DNA of 47,998 bases from Nymphaea colorata (lineage: Eukaryota; Streptophyta; Magnoliopsida; Nymphaeales; Nymphaeaceae): NCBI RefSeq assembly GCF_008831285.2, contig NW_022204824.1:1-47998 (forward strand), in the 5' to 3' direction. Of the stretch, positions 1 to 11,651 are shown in pieces. Below the pieces are notes generated by a model, which saw only the letters and a list, made by a program, of their open reading frames with translations, made no database searches and was not told the DNA's origin. Position 1 is the first letter of the stretch, and each line of letters begins with the position of its first letter. Both the position numbers and the translations under genes were made by a program.

Positions 1-86
1 CCAACCCCAACCCCAACCCCAACCCCAACCCCAACCCCAACCCCAACCCCAACCCCAACCCCAACCCCAACCCCAACCCCAACCCC
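1..86. repeat. Telomere, CCCCAA repeats (C-rich strand)
   Basis: About 14 perfect copies of the hexamer CCCCAA run from the first base to about position 86 with no variant repeats. The C-rich strand reads 5'->3' into the chromosome, as expected for a left chromosome end. C4A2 repeats are known from Tetrahymena and relatives. Paramecium has mixed C4A2/C3A3 repeats, and spirotrichs have C4A4. Confidence 0.98.
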
Positions 87-178
87 ATCTTTTTAAAACA
101 AGATATAATTAAAAATGGATGGAGAATACTTTTGTCGAAGCTTATCTGTGAATGCGAATCTAATAGAGTGAATACAGA

Positions 179-2343
179 TCATCTGATATCGATGAAGCCC
201 TCGGAAACTTCGTACTTCTGAGTACGCACTTCGAACTCCTTGAATCCCAGTGCCTTGTGGCGAATCTCTGCGAATTGCTTGAACCACTAGTTCTTGTTGG
301 CGATGTACTGCAGGAAGGACTGCTTCTGCTGTAGACGAGCAGCTTCCTTTTCGTACTTGAGGACGTTGATGCGCTTGTCGTCCTGCTCTTCGTACTTCTT
401 TCGGATCTCCTTCTCGCTTTCGATAAGGGCGCGCTCTTCCTCCTCGGGAAGCTCAGTCATGACTCTGGGCCTCCACTGGACGTCGAAGATGTTCTTCTGG
501 AGGGTGTCCTTAGTGATGATTTCGCCGATGAAGTTCCAGATCTGGTAGCCCTTTTCAGTGCCCAGCAGGATGAAACGACCAGAGTTGTCGACGTGGAAGA
601 AGTTCATACCGCTGACTATCAGGTTCTGCTTGGTGAATTCGAAGTTAAGAGTGCGCTTGCCCTTATCCTTGCCCTCCCTTGAAATAAGACCCAGTGAGAA
701 CTTGCCCTTTTCAGGACTTTCCTCTGTGATGTTGTAAAGGGCGAAGAAGTTTCCATTACTAGCCAACACAACCCTATTTTGGAGGTTGTCTCTTATTTCT
801 CCAATCTTTCCAATTTCGATGGATTTGTTCTTGAATGCGATTTCGTAGAAACTGACAACGAACCTCACGTTGATGCCCTTCTTGGTAGCCTCGTCCTCGC
901 TGACCACTGCGAAGCGGTTGTTGTGCCAGTCCCAACTGATGGAGTCCACTTCGTCCTTGACCTCCAGACTGGTGATCTCCAGAGGCTCTTCCTTCCTGAG
1001 CAGGTTGCCGATTTGGATGACGGTGGCGTAGTGGTTCTTCTTGATGAACTTTCTGAGAGAAATGGCCACCCAATCACCTCTTTCGGAGACAAATATCTCA
1101 CCGTTTTTGGCGTGCTCGCTCCAGGCGCGCCACTTACGCTCTTGCCTGGTCTCGACGTTGTAGAGGAACAGACGAGTAGCTGCTACGTTGACGGGATTGT
1201 AGTCGATTTCGAAACACATAACCATGATCCAGCCTCCGCGAAGCCAGGCAACCTTTTGAACATGGGGTGCCTTGAGGATGTTCTGCTCCTCTTCAGCAAG
1301 CTTCACCTGTCTCTTGAAGTCGTCCAGGCTGGAAATGGTAAACACCACTACTTCATGCTGCAGGACGATGGCAAGACTTTGTGCATTCTCCGAGAACTGG
1401 AAAGAGTCAAGGGATTGGTTGGAGTGGGATTTGTAAGTCTTGATCTTGATTTGTTCCTCCAGCGCCCACACAATAAAGTTTTCCCTGCTCACAGTGGAGC
1501 CATTGTTGGAAGTGATGATCACTCGCTCGTCTGATGAGAATTTGGCATCCATGGCGTTGGCTTGGGGAAGCAGGCCCTTGTATTCCAAAGTGGCGCCATA
1601 GTAAAGATGGGTGCCCTATGGAGAGCAGACAGCGAGGTAGCTTCCGAGAGGAGAAAAGACCACTTTGTTGATGGTGAAGTCGACACCAAGGTACTCGGTA
1701 GGGAGAGCGTTCTTGGAGCTCTTGTCGAGGTGGTCGAGCCAGTTGAGGTAGACCATGTTGGCCTCGCGAACTACGAACTGGTTGCGGAACTGTTCATCGA
1801 GGTTCTGCTCGATCTTGTGCTTGGTGAGGGCGAACTTGGGAGGGTGGAAGGGACGGTGCAGCAGGTCCCGCTCCTGCTCTTCGATGAAACCGCGAATCTC
1901 GTTGATGGTGTAGCATTGAAGAGTGTGGTTCTTGTCGAACTTGAAGTTGTTGAGCTTGGAAAAGGCAGCCTTGGCCTCAGCAGTGGTTCGGTAGGTTAGG
2001 TAAAGCGTCTGGTTGCCGATGCCGTTCTCACGACCAACTTCAATGCTCAGGAGACCTTGCTTCTCACCGATCTTTTTAGCGTCCAGCAATTTCGTTCTGA
2101 AAAGAGCCAAGAACTTCTCTTCGTTGTCTGGCTTGAGCACGGGAATGCCATTAACTAAATGAGTGATTGACTACTGATAAACTGGTTGAGCAGCTCATCG
2201 TCGAGCTCTGGCTTCTTGATCTTGCGAAGGGCTTCACTTTCCTCCTGCTAGACCTTCTTGCAGGCCTCCAGAATGAAGAGCTTGAGGTCCTTGTTCTCCT
2301 CGATCTCGCTCGAAAAGTCCAACTCCTTAAAAAGACTCAGCAT
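179..2343 (-). CDS. eIF3b: Translation initiation factor eIF3 subunit b
   Basis: Scaffold subunit of eIF3, which acts in 43S/48S pre-initiation complex assembly in the cytoplasm. The 714-aa protein (family about 690-810) has an acidic N-terminal helix, an RRM at about residues 57-140 (it begins IINGIPVLKPDN, matching the eIF3b RRM), an eIF3b-type beta-propeller (CSPQGTHLYYGATLEYKG aligns with the family's WSPQGTYL segment) and a charged C-terminal helix rich in Glu, Lys and Arg. One 20-nt intron lies at 2155-2174 (GTA...TAG on the minus strand). Removing it joins the acidic leader to the RRM in frame. Several TAG codons are read as Gln, and the stop is TGA at 179-181. It is the telomere-most gene, transcribed toward the telomere. 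Confidence 0.93.
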
Positions 2344-2529
2344 GTTGAAATTATATATCGTACCCAAAATCCCAAAATGCTCCACCCTTCACGCAAAGAT
2401 ATCCAATCACCCTTGCCTTGCCCTCGCATTTACTATACCCTTTGGAATCATGGGGCGGAAGTACTGATTTAAATTTCAGGATTTTTAAATTGAGGATATA
2501 TTTTTATTGATATTTATTCAAATCTACAA

Positions 2530-4303
2530 ATGAGCAGTGTTAGGTACACCTCCAACGAAAACGTCTACCAAGGCGAGTAATTATTTCACTATTTAGACAG
2601 GGCTACACAGTCCCCAATCCCACCCTTGTCACAGGAAACCAGACCTATGAGCCCCAATATATCACAACTTACCAACAGCCCACCTACGCCTACAACGCCG
2701 TTGCTGCCCCCGCCGCCACCAGCTATACTTCCTACACTGTCCCCCAGGCAGTCGGAGCTGCAGGATCTGAGGTGAGAAACACCACCTACAATTTCGGAAC
2801 TGCTGCGGCTACCAATGTTGCCAGCACTGTCAGGAACACAGTTGTCGGAGATGTTGTTGCTCCTCCTCCCAAGATCACCTTCGGACACCCTCAAGGCGGA
2901 TACGTCCAAACCAACACGTAGGATCTGTCTCATTTAGCTACTACCAACAGCAGCCAGTCACCGTCAACACCACCTCTGTTGTTAATCCTCCTCCCCAGAC
3001 TGTCACCTCAACTGTTGTGCAGGAGCAAAAGCCAATCAACGCTGGCAGCAAGGTTGTTACTGGTCCCGTCTCTACTGTTGCCTCCACCAACTACTCTGGA
3101 AAGCACAGTGATGAATTTTTGTGCGGAAAGTGGTGCTGGATTCTTACCGCCATCATCGCCATGGCTCTCCTCACTTTGGCTCTCCTTTACGGTTTGGGAG
3201 TTATCGGAGGCCCCGTTGGAGATGGTCAGCCTAAGCCTGTCAGTGGTGGAGGAAAAGTTGGAGCCAATCTTAACGTCAATGGTCCCCATGTTTCTACTCC
3301 CAGCGTCAATGTTAATGGCCCTCACGTTAGCACTCCCAATGTCAACCTGAATGGTCCCCACGTCTCTGCCCCCAACGTCAACCTCAATGGTCCTCATGTT
3401 TCTGCTCCCAATGTTAATCTCAATGGCCCCCACGTAAGCACTCCTAGCGTCAACCTCAACGGACCTCACGTTGAAGCTCCTAACGTCAACCTCAACGGCC
3501 CTAAGCTCAACGCTCCATCTGTCAACCTCAATCCTCCAACTGTCAACCTCAATCCTCCTCACGTTGAAACCCCCAGCGTCAACCTCAACGGTCCCAAGGT
3601 TAGCGCTCCTTCAGTGAATCTCAATGGTCCCCACGTTGAAGCTCCCAGCGTTAACCTTAACGCTCCTCACGTGAGCACTCCCTCAGTCAATCTCAACGGC
3701 CCCACTTTCACTGCCCCAACCGTCACTGCCCCAACAGTCACTACCCCAACTGTCACTGCTCCAACTTTCACTGGCCCCTCTTTCAACGTCAATGGAGGAT
3801 CAGTCAAGGGAACTACTTCAGTTTCTGCAGTCCCCAGCGGAGTTGCCCCAACTGCTTACAACGCCCCCACTTACACTGCCCCCACCTATACTCCTCCCAC
3901 CTTCACCGCTAGCAGGCCTACTGCCAGTGTTACCCCCGCTTCAGTTGCCCCTGTCCCCGCCTCAGTCGCCCCCGTCGCCTATGAACCTACTTCTGCCCCC
4001 AGCTACAGCTACTCTCCCAGCGTCAACGTTCAACCTACTTCAGTTTCAACTCAACCAGTCACCGTTCAGCCCAGCTACAGCTACTCTCCCAGCGCCAACG
4101 TCCAACCTACTTCAGTTGCAACTCAACCAGTCACCGTTCAGCCCAACTATGTCTATTCTCCCACCGTCAGCGTCCAGCCAGCATCAGTCCGCTCCGGATC
4201 AGTCCAGCCTGCCTCAGTCCAGCCATCCCTCCACCCCACCACCACCACTGCCGCCCCATACTCCTTCGAACCCGAGGAGGTGGAGCCCGAAGCAGAATAA
4301 TGA
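2530..4303 (+). CDS. Single-pass membrane protein with 12-residue NLNGPHV repeats
   Basis: A 577-aa protein that I cannot assign to a named orthologue. The N-terminal ~185 residues are Gln/Pro/Thr/Tyr-rich. One hydrophobic segment (about 186-211, preceded by CGKWCW) is followed by about 12 tandem units of the form VNLNGPHVSAPN. The tail has PTVTAPT-type and SYSYSPS..VQPTS-type imperfect repeats and ends acidic. Two introns of exactly 20 nt (2577-2596 and 2918-2937, both GTA...TAG) are needed to keep the frame. The last codon TAA is Gln and TGA at 4301-4303 is the stop. Lack of a classical signal peptide and the internal TM suggest type II or type III topology (inference). The repeat resembles the central repeats of AHNAK in spacing and hydrophobic/Pro pattern, which may be convergence. 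Confidence 0.85.
3268..3720 (+). repeat. Coding 36-bp tandem repeat (12 residues per unit)
   Basis: About 12 consecutive units encode (S/N)VNLNGPHV(S/E)(A/T)P. Synonymous sites vary between units while the residue pattern is kept, so the array looks selected at the protein level and not freshly expanded. One unit is shortened near 3535 (SVNLNPPT). Confidence 0.85.
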
Positions 4304-4352
4304 TGGATTTTATGTTATAATCCAGGGCATAAATTTGAATATATCATATCGT

Positions 4353-5744
4353 ATGAAAAAGGAGCAACCGAATAGCTTTTAAGTCTTCGTGGATGAGCAC
4401 AGCCCGGAGGAAGCGATAGAGATGGATAGGATTTGGAAGAAGAAGCTGAATGAGCAGAAAAACAAACGATACACAATCATCATGCTGTCCGCAGTGGTCA
4501 TTATGATCATCATCTTCGCCGCACTCATGAGTACCTTTGACTCCTCCACCTCACCCAAAAAACACTTCGAAATTGAAGAAATCACCTATATGAACACCAA
4601 GTACACTTACCTGCAGAGCAGCATCCCTCATCTCAAGTTCCTTGTCCCGCAGCAGGACACAAAAGAAATCAAAATACTGAAAACCATGGGCATCATATAC
4701 TCCGAAATATTGGCATGGATTGATTCCAATGTTGCTCCTCACCATCAGGTCCTCTATATTCCCAACGAAAGCAGTATGGTGAATGTGCTTGGAATCGCGC
4801 TTGGATATTACCTGAAGGAATCGAAAGGTGGGCAGCTCTTCATTGGAGTGACTGGCATCAAGTATTCGTAGATGACGACAAAGAACGTATAGTTGATGAA
4901 TGTGGGAAGACAGGAGTATATGCCCATCAAAATAGCCACCATAGATAAACTCCCCTAAAAAGAGTACGATGTGATTGTGCTGGACAACACCAGCTATCAT
5001 CAGAGGCTCAACCAAAGCACCAAAGCAACGATAATCATGATTAGGAGGGAAAGCAACAAGACTAGCAAAATGGATTCATACTTCCTGGCGCACAACAAGT
5101 ATTAAATCTTAAAGGGACGCTCCAACACTGATATTAGAGCATTGCCTCCACAGTATGGCTACGCACTCATTCCCTATGTCCCCTCGGCTAAACTAGATAT
5201 CACCAACATTCTGCTCATTCCAGATTCTACCTAAGACGTCGAGTTGTGTGAAGAACCCAACTCAGAATTGGCATAGAAGCCATGGGTGCGTAACTTAGTC
5301 CAAAGGTTGAAAAATGAGTCGTTTGCTGATACATCAATCCTCTTTGCAGCCGATAGCCCAGCTGCTCTCCAAATCATCTCCTCGCTTCCTGCCTCCAAGA
5401 TATACGCAATCAATCCTCCTTCCTCCATCCCCAACGTGATCCCCATAAAGACAAGCAGCGAGTTCGTGAGGACCTCCAGAAACATCTTCATCGTCACTGC
5501 CAAGGATAGCTTTAATTTCTACATCGAGAGAGGAGACCAATTGTTCGTAGAGGTAACCAGCGAGGAATAGCGAGCAAAAGTAACTAAAAAATTCTAGGGA
5601 TTCACCACTTCAATCGTTACCCCATTCAACAACAAGGGATGCTTCTATCCTCCAGCTTTACTCGACGCGGCCTCTCTTCCCAAAAACCTGATCTATTTTA
5701 TGTTGTTCAGTTCCACGAAAGGCCAGCAATCTCCCTAGAACTGA
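4353..5744 (+). CDS. Type II one-TM protein of unknown function
   Basis: A 463-aa protein. The short basic cytoplasmic leader is followed by one TM (about residues 45-65, RYTIIMLSAVVIMIIIFAAL) and then a large, probably lumenal or extracellular domain. The ATG at 4353 is in frame with the leader once TAA at 4380 is read as Gln. Five or more further TAA/TAG codons are needed, and the stop is TGA at 5742-5744. No intron is required. Segments such as EYDVIVLDN and DTSILFAADSPAALQIIS have alternating strand/helix character that could fit a Rossmann-like fold, but no catalytic motif is recognisable. It starts 49 bp after the preceding gene on the same strand. Confidence 0.78.
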
Positions 5745-5812
5745 TCAATTCTTCAATTTTATCAATACGGAGGGGCGAGAATTAATCATTTAATTATAAT
5801 ATTTATATCCTT

Positions 5813-6663
5813 ATGGGAGGCAAGAAGAAGCACCAGCAAGATAAGAAGGAACGCCACTCCGACGAATAATAGCCCCAGGAACAACCGCCTCAGAAAGAGG
5901 AACAGCCCGAAGACACTCACGAAGATAAGTTTGAACCTGTCGCCCCCAAGAAAGTCTCATACTGTCCCGGTACTCCCCTCTTCTATTCAGTTTGCAGCTT
6001 CCCCTTCGAGCTCTGCAAGTACGGCAAGGAAGCTCCCGAATGCGCAGCCTTTCTCTATAAACTGGCACCCACCAAGGTCACCAAATACCATCCTGATTTC
6101 AAGCCAGAACAGCTCGAACTCATCAAGGAGAAGAAATAAACAGCTAAAAAGGAAGAGACCGAAGAGAAGGATGCTTCCAAGGATCCCAAAGACACCAAGG
6201 GCAAGTCCCTGAAGGAAAAGTATGTCGTCATTGAGGTCAAAAATAGAGGGAAGAAGAATTTCATCACCACCGTTTCAGGACTCAACAACTTTAGTAACAC
6301 TGTTTCGACGCAGATATCGACGCAAAATAGGTCGCCAAGAAGTGCAGTAAAAAGTTTGCAGTTTCCTGCTCTGCGGTTGAATTGGGAACCGTGCAATTGC
6401 AGGGAGACAACAACGAGAACATGCGTGAATTTTTATTGGGCGAATACAAGCAACTGAAGAAGAAGTATATGATAGACAAGGAGGAATTCAATTAGAAGGA
6501 GGCGGAGGAGAAGGCCAAGCGTAAATAGGCGAGGAAGCTGCAGCAGGGCGCCATAAAGGAGGAGGACGAGGAATAGGAGAAGCCAGTTGAGGTGGTGAAG
6601 GACAAGAACACGCTGAGGATGGAGATGATGGAGAAGGTGGAGCAGGAGGAGGACGATGATTGA
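5813..6663 (+). CDS. DENR: Density-regulated protein (translation re-initiation factor)
   Basis: DENR pairs with MCT-1 and acts in ribosome recycling and re-initiation. The 276-aa protein has an N-terminal zinc-binding region (YCPGTPLFYSVCSFPFELCKYG...EC aligns with the family's YCGVCSLPTEYCEY...C) and a C-terminal SUI1-like domain (GKKNFITTVSGLNNF then NIDAKQVAKKCSKKFAVS). A 20-nt intron at 6294-6313 (GTA...CAG) restores the SUI1 reading frame exactly. The protein continues about 65 residues beyond the SUI1 fold as a Lys/Glu-rich tail ending EEDDD, longer than in animal DENR. The stop is TGA at 6661. Confidence 0.92.
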
Positions 6664-6734
6664 TCCCATGATGCATGTAAGTAAATACATCACAATGACT
6701 ATGCAATATGTGAATGCTGTGCAATAAAAGATGA

Positions 6735-7976
6735 TCACTTGTAGATGAGCTTGCCGTTCACCCACTCGTCCTCCTTTATCTTGTTGCCAGAGAGGTCCTC
6801 GTGCACGAAAAGGCCGTGCCTCTCTCCATTTACGAAGTTGCCGTGGATTCTAACGTTATTCTTGTGCATGGTCTCCACGAACTTGCCGTTCTTGATGTCA
6901 TTCGTCCACGTTCCCTCATATGTCTCCTATCTTGACTTGCTCACGTACACTCCTGCCCCGTTCTTCTTGCTGTCAGTGAAGGAACCCTTGAAGGTGTCCC
7001 CATTCGCGTATGTCAGCTCTCCCTAGCCGTCGATCTTGTCGTTCTTGAATGTGCCAACGTAGGTGAAAGATTCCCTGCTCTTGGCAATCGTAAGCTTGCC
7101 GAAGCCTTACTTTTTACCCTATACGAATTCTCCTTCGTAAACGTCGCCGTTTCCGTACTTGAGAATGCCCTTGCCGTGGAATTTTCCTCCTAGGAAGGGA
7201 CCCTCGTAGGTCTTATCCTTGTAGATATACTTTCCCTGTCCAACTTTTTAGTTCTTGTGGAATTAGCCTTCATAGATGGTTCCATTGGCTTCCTTGAGGA
7301 TGCCCTTTCCCTCTTTCTTTCCCATCTAGAAGCGTCCCTCGTACTCGGTGTTGTTCTTGAAGTTCTTGAGTTTTCCGTATCCGTGAAATTCGTCGTGGTG
7401 GAAGCCGCCCTCGTACTCTGCGACTCCCTTGAGGAAGTACTTGCCTTCGCCTTCCTTCATGCCGTTGAGGAAGCCTCCCTGGTACTTCAATCCATTGCGT
7501 GACTCAAAAGTACCGTTCTTGTACTCCTCATTGTCGAACTCGCCGGTGAACTTGTCGCCGTCTGCGAACTGGAACTCGCAGTTTTCGCCATGCTTGCGTC
7601 CGTTGAGCATCGTGCCCTTGAACTTAGAACCGTCGGCGTAGTCAACGTCGCCCTTCGTGAATTGACCATTAGTGAAAATGCCCCGGAAAGTACCGTTAGC
7701 CTTCTCGTACCACACTCCATCTCCGTGCGGCTCGGAGTCCTCATTGTAAAATCCGTCGTAATAGTCGCCGTTCTTGAGGAGGAGCTTGCCGCGGTGGCGC
7801 CTGCCTGCTTTGAACTCTCCCTCAAAGGTAGACTAGTCGGAAGCATAGAACATCTTTCCTTTGCCGTGCGGCCTGCCGAGATCGTCGCACTCCCCGTCGT
7901 AGCGTCCCCGCTTCTCCTTCGCCTCGGCGGATAACGGTTCGGGTGCGGGCTGTGGCTGTGCTTGGTCCTGTCCCAT
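6735..7976 (-). CDS. MORN-repeat protein
   Basis: A 413-aa protein built almost wholly of MORN repeats (YxGxFxxGxxxGxG pattern), at least 14 units from about residue 30 to the C-terminus. In ciliates such proteins are commonly cortical, basal-body or membrane-associated scaffolds (family knowledge; location here is inferred). The Gln/Pro-rich leader has no signal peptide. Several units contain TAG as Gln. The stop TGA (6735-6737) lies 71 bp from the convergent DENR stop. There is no intron. Confidence 0.9.
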
Positions 7977-8033
7977 GATGATATGATCAATAAATTATAG
8001 CTAGGGGCAGGAAGGGAACTATGAATATAAACA

Positions 8034-10482
8034 TCACGGGGAGTCCCCGGAGTTAGATGAGGAAACGCTGTCCTCCATGTCCTGCTTGAACGCCTCGCTG
8101 TCCGCATCCTCCCCCACGAATTTTTTCTGCTTCTACACTCTAGAATAGCGGAGGCCGAAGATGCTGCCCACCAGCACTGCCGCCAGGATAAGCACCAGGA
8201 TGATAACGCAGCAGATAACTTAGTAGTGAATAAGGTACCGATTTTAACGGAGCGGTTGATGAAGTTGACGCAGTACATGTTGTAGAAGAAACGCATACTG
8301 TCTGCTATTATCGTGCAGTTGTTGGAAATCGTCAGACCGTTGATCTGGTTAGTTACCACATTGTTCAGAGTCGAGACTGCGCTAAAGAAGGTATTGAGGC
8401 TTCCTGTAAAGGAAGTGAGGTTGCTATTGTACGTATTCATCACTGAGAGCAGGTTATTCAACTGGTCGCTGAGGGACTTATACAAGTTGATGCGGGAGTC
8501 GCGGTAGTTGGTCAGAGCTTACGCGTACGCCACGATCTCTTAGTAGGCTGAGGAACTGTTGGTCTTGCAGGAACGCACGGAGAGATAGCGCTGGGCAATG
8601 TCACTAGCCGTCCATATCGAAGGCGCCGATTGCGAAATGCGGGTGTTCAGAGAAATGCAGAGGGAGCCAGTGGAGGGAATGAGCAAACCATTAGAGATGT
8701 TGGAAGTGGGAGCGTATAAAGACTCGGAGGCGCCGCGAGTGCAATTGGTCGAGTCGAAAACCCAGTAATCGTTGGCGCAGGTGGTATTGACTCCCACCGA
8801 GTTCTTGTTGGTGCGCAGGTTGAAGTTGGCGAGGGCGACGTAGGGATTGTTTTCGCTATTGTCGGTGGAGGGGTAGTCGTAGGGGATGCCCAGGCTGTAG
8901 TTGGACATCGTGCCCATCCACCCCAGCACCTTCGCAGGGGCGATTGTCGTATCAACGTACATGGAGTTTCCGCTGCTCTGCATGTTGAGGTAGGTCTGCG
9001 TGTTGAGGAAGACCTCGGAGACTGACTTCATCTCCTCTGAGAGTCCGAATTTCTTGAGGATGTTGCCGTCGTCGAAGAAGCACACGTCCATGTAGTTGAA
9101 GAACTTGTTGAAATTGCTTGTCCCCGAAGCAGCCACGAAGGCAGCGAAGCCACTCCGGGTGGTTATGATGTTGCTGTAGAACTGGCAGAAACTATAACTG
9201 AGCCCACCCACCGACAAAAAGACATAGAGAACTGCCATCACTGCAAAAAACATGAAACCCAGCAACACCCAACCCCCATGCACCAATTGCTTGCATCCAT
9301 ACAGATCGAAAATATGCGAGGAAATGATGCCCAGCAGGGAGATCATACTGGCTAGCAGGATGACTCCAAATACTGCTTGGACTATGTACAGGCCTGGATT
9401 TTGAGCAGCCTTCACAAAGGTTTGGAAGTAGTCGATGGAGAGCTGAATATTACTCAGATATTTGGAAGCGATACTTATGCTCTGCAAGTTGGAGTTGGTA
9501 TTGTCTGTGATGTTCTGGGCTGAGTTTGCGAGATTGATAGCCGATACGTAGGTCAGGTAGGCCTGCGATGATAACTGAATAGTCTTGTCAATACCTTTTG
9601 GGTCACCTGGAGACCTGAATCGATATCGGAAACCATCGTTCCGTTGGTGCTGTTAGGACCCAGGGATTGGCTGATGAAGAGAGGGACTATGGTGGGAACT
9701 GCACTCCCTGCGATATTGGCTGCGCTGGTAGTCGCAGGATTAGGAGTGCTGACTCTTGAATCTTTATTATTGAAATAAAGTTCAAGATTCATATCCTCGA
9801 GAGTCTGCATGCCTGTCCTTATCCACTCATTCCCTCGCAAATTAGTATTGATGGACGTTGCTGCTGAACCTAGGAGGGCAGATGTGTTTTGAACTTGCGT
9901 TTGCAGTTGCGAAAACCCTCCCCAATTATTAGCTCTATCCCCGTTGAGAGCGGTGTCTAGACTGTAGTAGAGACCGCACTGGATCATCTTGATGTCGGAG
10001 TTGAAGCTGGTGAAGGTGGAGAAGACCACGATGGTGGCCACTAGGATTCCTGCCGAAAATATAACTGCAGGGATCATGGTGGCAGTCAGTTACAACCTGG
10101 AGTATGGCTCTTTGATATAGTTGCGTTTCCACGACTCGCAGGGCGGACAGCGTTTGTCGAATGTGCAGCAGCATGCGGCGGTGATGAATAGCAGAGCGAA
10201 GGCGACTGACGCGAGTATGAACTTGAGGAGGAAGCGCATGGAGGTGGTGTGGGATTGGGCAGCCTGGAGGTCTCCGGTATTGAAGGCGATTTGTATTTCG
10301 AGTTGGTCCTGTTGCGAGAAGAGGTTGCTGTAGATGGTTTCTGCTAAATTTTGGGTCTAGAGTGCGAGGGAGGAGTTGTAGGGGGCGGGGACGAACGCGT
10401 CAGGGCAGTTCTTGTAGGTCAGGGAGGTGAGCGTCCACGAGCAACTGATTAATAAGAATGATATTATTATTCGCTGCACCAT
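8034..10482 (-). CDS. Prominin-like pentaspan membrane protein
   Basis: An 802-aa protein with a signal peptide (residues 1-20) and five TMs: about 83-103, 135-157, 360-382, 398-420 and one near 735-760. A short Cys-rich cytoplasmic loop follows TM1 (ACCCTFDKRCPPCESW). Two large N-glycosylation-rich extracellular loops of about 200 and 310 residues lie between TM2-3 and TM4-5, and the cytoplasmic tail is about 40 residues. This is the prominin (CD133) layout: proteins of membrane protrusions that bind cholesterol. Two 20-nt introns (8219-8238, 9575-9594) are both required, and the second restores TM5. The call rests on topology and the Cys loop, not on end-to-end identity. Another pentaspan family such as tweety is less likely because of the loop sizes. 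Confidence 0.7.
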
Positions 10483-11651
10483 TTATTATAAAATTATATT
10501 CATTAGGCACAAAAAACCATGCCCACCCTCCACTTTGGCCGCCCCAAAAATAGAATTTATTTTTTATTGCTTTTGGCCGCTTTATAACGATAGTAAATCA
10601 GAAAATATCATTCTTTATACTAACCTCGAAAAATATATAGGATTATTAAATCCATTTCTTGCCCATCATACTCCCTTTGGCGAAAACTATCGAAAGGGTT
10701 GGTAAAATGAAGAAAGGATTTTCCAACTTGAAGGTCTTAAAATTTAGTGTAGTATGGGTTTTAAAAATCTATAGAAAAATGTGAGGGAAATCAAACTCAA
10801 AAATTATCCTTGATGACTTGCTTGGAAGCAGATGATCCACGCCCATCGACTATGCCATTTACAGATGATTTGAACTGATTCTCGCTTGTTCGGTGAAGCT
10901 AGAGAGCTAATATAATTTTATATTAAAGAACGAAAAAGGGCTATGATCTATCTCGAAAAGTTGTAGCATCACCCCTCTCCCCTCCAAAGCTCGGCTGAGG
11001 CACTGCTCAAATAGCTTTTCCATGCGTTTTTGACCACCTTGGAGGAAAAAAAAGTAAAGTTTTCTGTACTGCCGAAAGAAAGCTAAAGTGGCCAAGCCTG
11101 CGTGGCTGTGATGCTTATCGTGGAGCTGGAAGGGAGGCCAACCGAGGTCTTTTGCAGATTGGGGGCTCGCTGGCCTTAAACTCAAAAAATGTTGAATATA
11201 TGGGTCGAGTTCAAGATCTCAAAGATTGCGGGCGTAACGCTTGCGTAGTTTCCCAACCGCACACGCCTATAGATCATTTCCGCGATCGGAGAACTCAACA
11301 AATGCCTTCGCCAGAAACACTCATGCCTCACTCTCACCTACAATGCCTTCGATTCGCTTATATTCACTGCAAGGTCGGCCTTTCTTCCCTCCCAGAGAAG
11401 AGCAGAAATCAAACGGACCGCTTTGGCCACCGTAAGGGCTGCCTTCCTTGAGTTTTTGAAGTATTTGGGAGAGATGAGTGAGGTTGATTTCTTTAGGCTC
11501 GGCGAAAAAGCCATGCCGAACTAACCCTTACGATAACTTTTAGAAACTTTATATGTAAGTAAGGTTAGGCTCTCCCTTAAAAACTCATAAAATCACCAAA
11601 AAACACTGAAATAATGTTTATCAATACTTGCAAGACAATCAATCCACCATA
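10483..11651. other. Long gene-free gap with an unexplained GC-richer block
   Basis: The gap is AT-rich at both ends, but about 10,930-11,530 is visibly GC-richer, with short overlapping ORFs on both strands and no codon-like continuity. On the minus strand a basic ORF of about 110 codons runs downward from about 11,515 without obvious homology, and its continuation needs a frame change. No tRNA, 5S, U-snRNA or SRP signature could be matched by eye. It may be a non-coding RNA or a decayed gene. Confidence 0.4.

Noticed and set aside
294-2472. Plus-strand ORFs over the eIF3b gene (for example 779-1534 and 1562-1999)
   Set aside because: They are antisense shadows; the minus strand gives full eIF3b homology with one intron.
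2589-3562. Minus-strand ORFs across the repeat protein, one with regular VDVRS-type repeats
   Set aside because: The periodicity is the antisense image of the coding 36-bp repeat; splicing and membrane features support only the plus strand.
10907-11451. ORFs of 92-99 codons on both strands of the GC-richer block
   Set aside because: No homology, no codon continuity, overlapping on opposite strands; not supported as genes.
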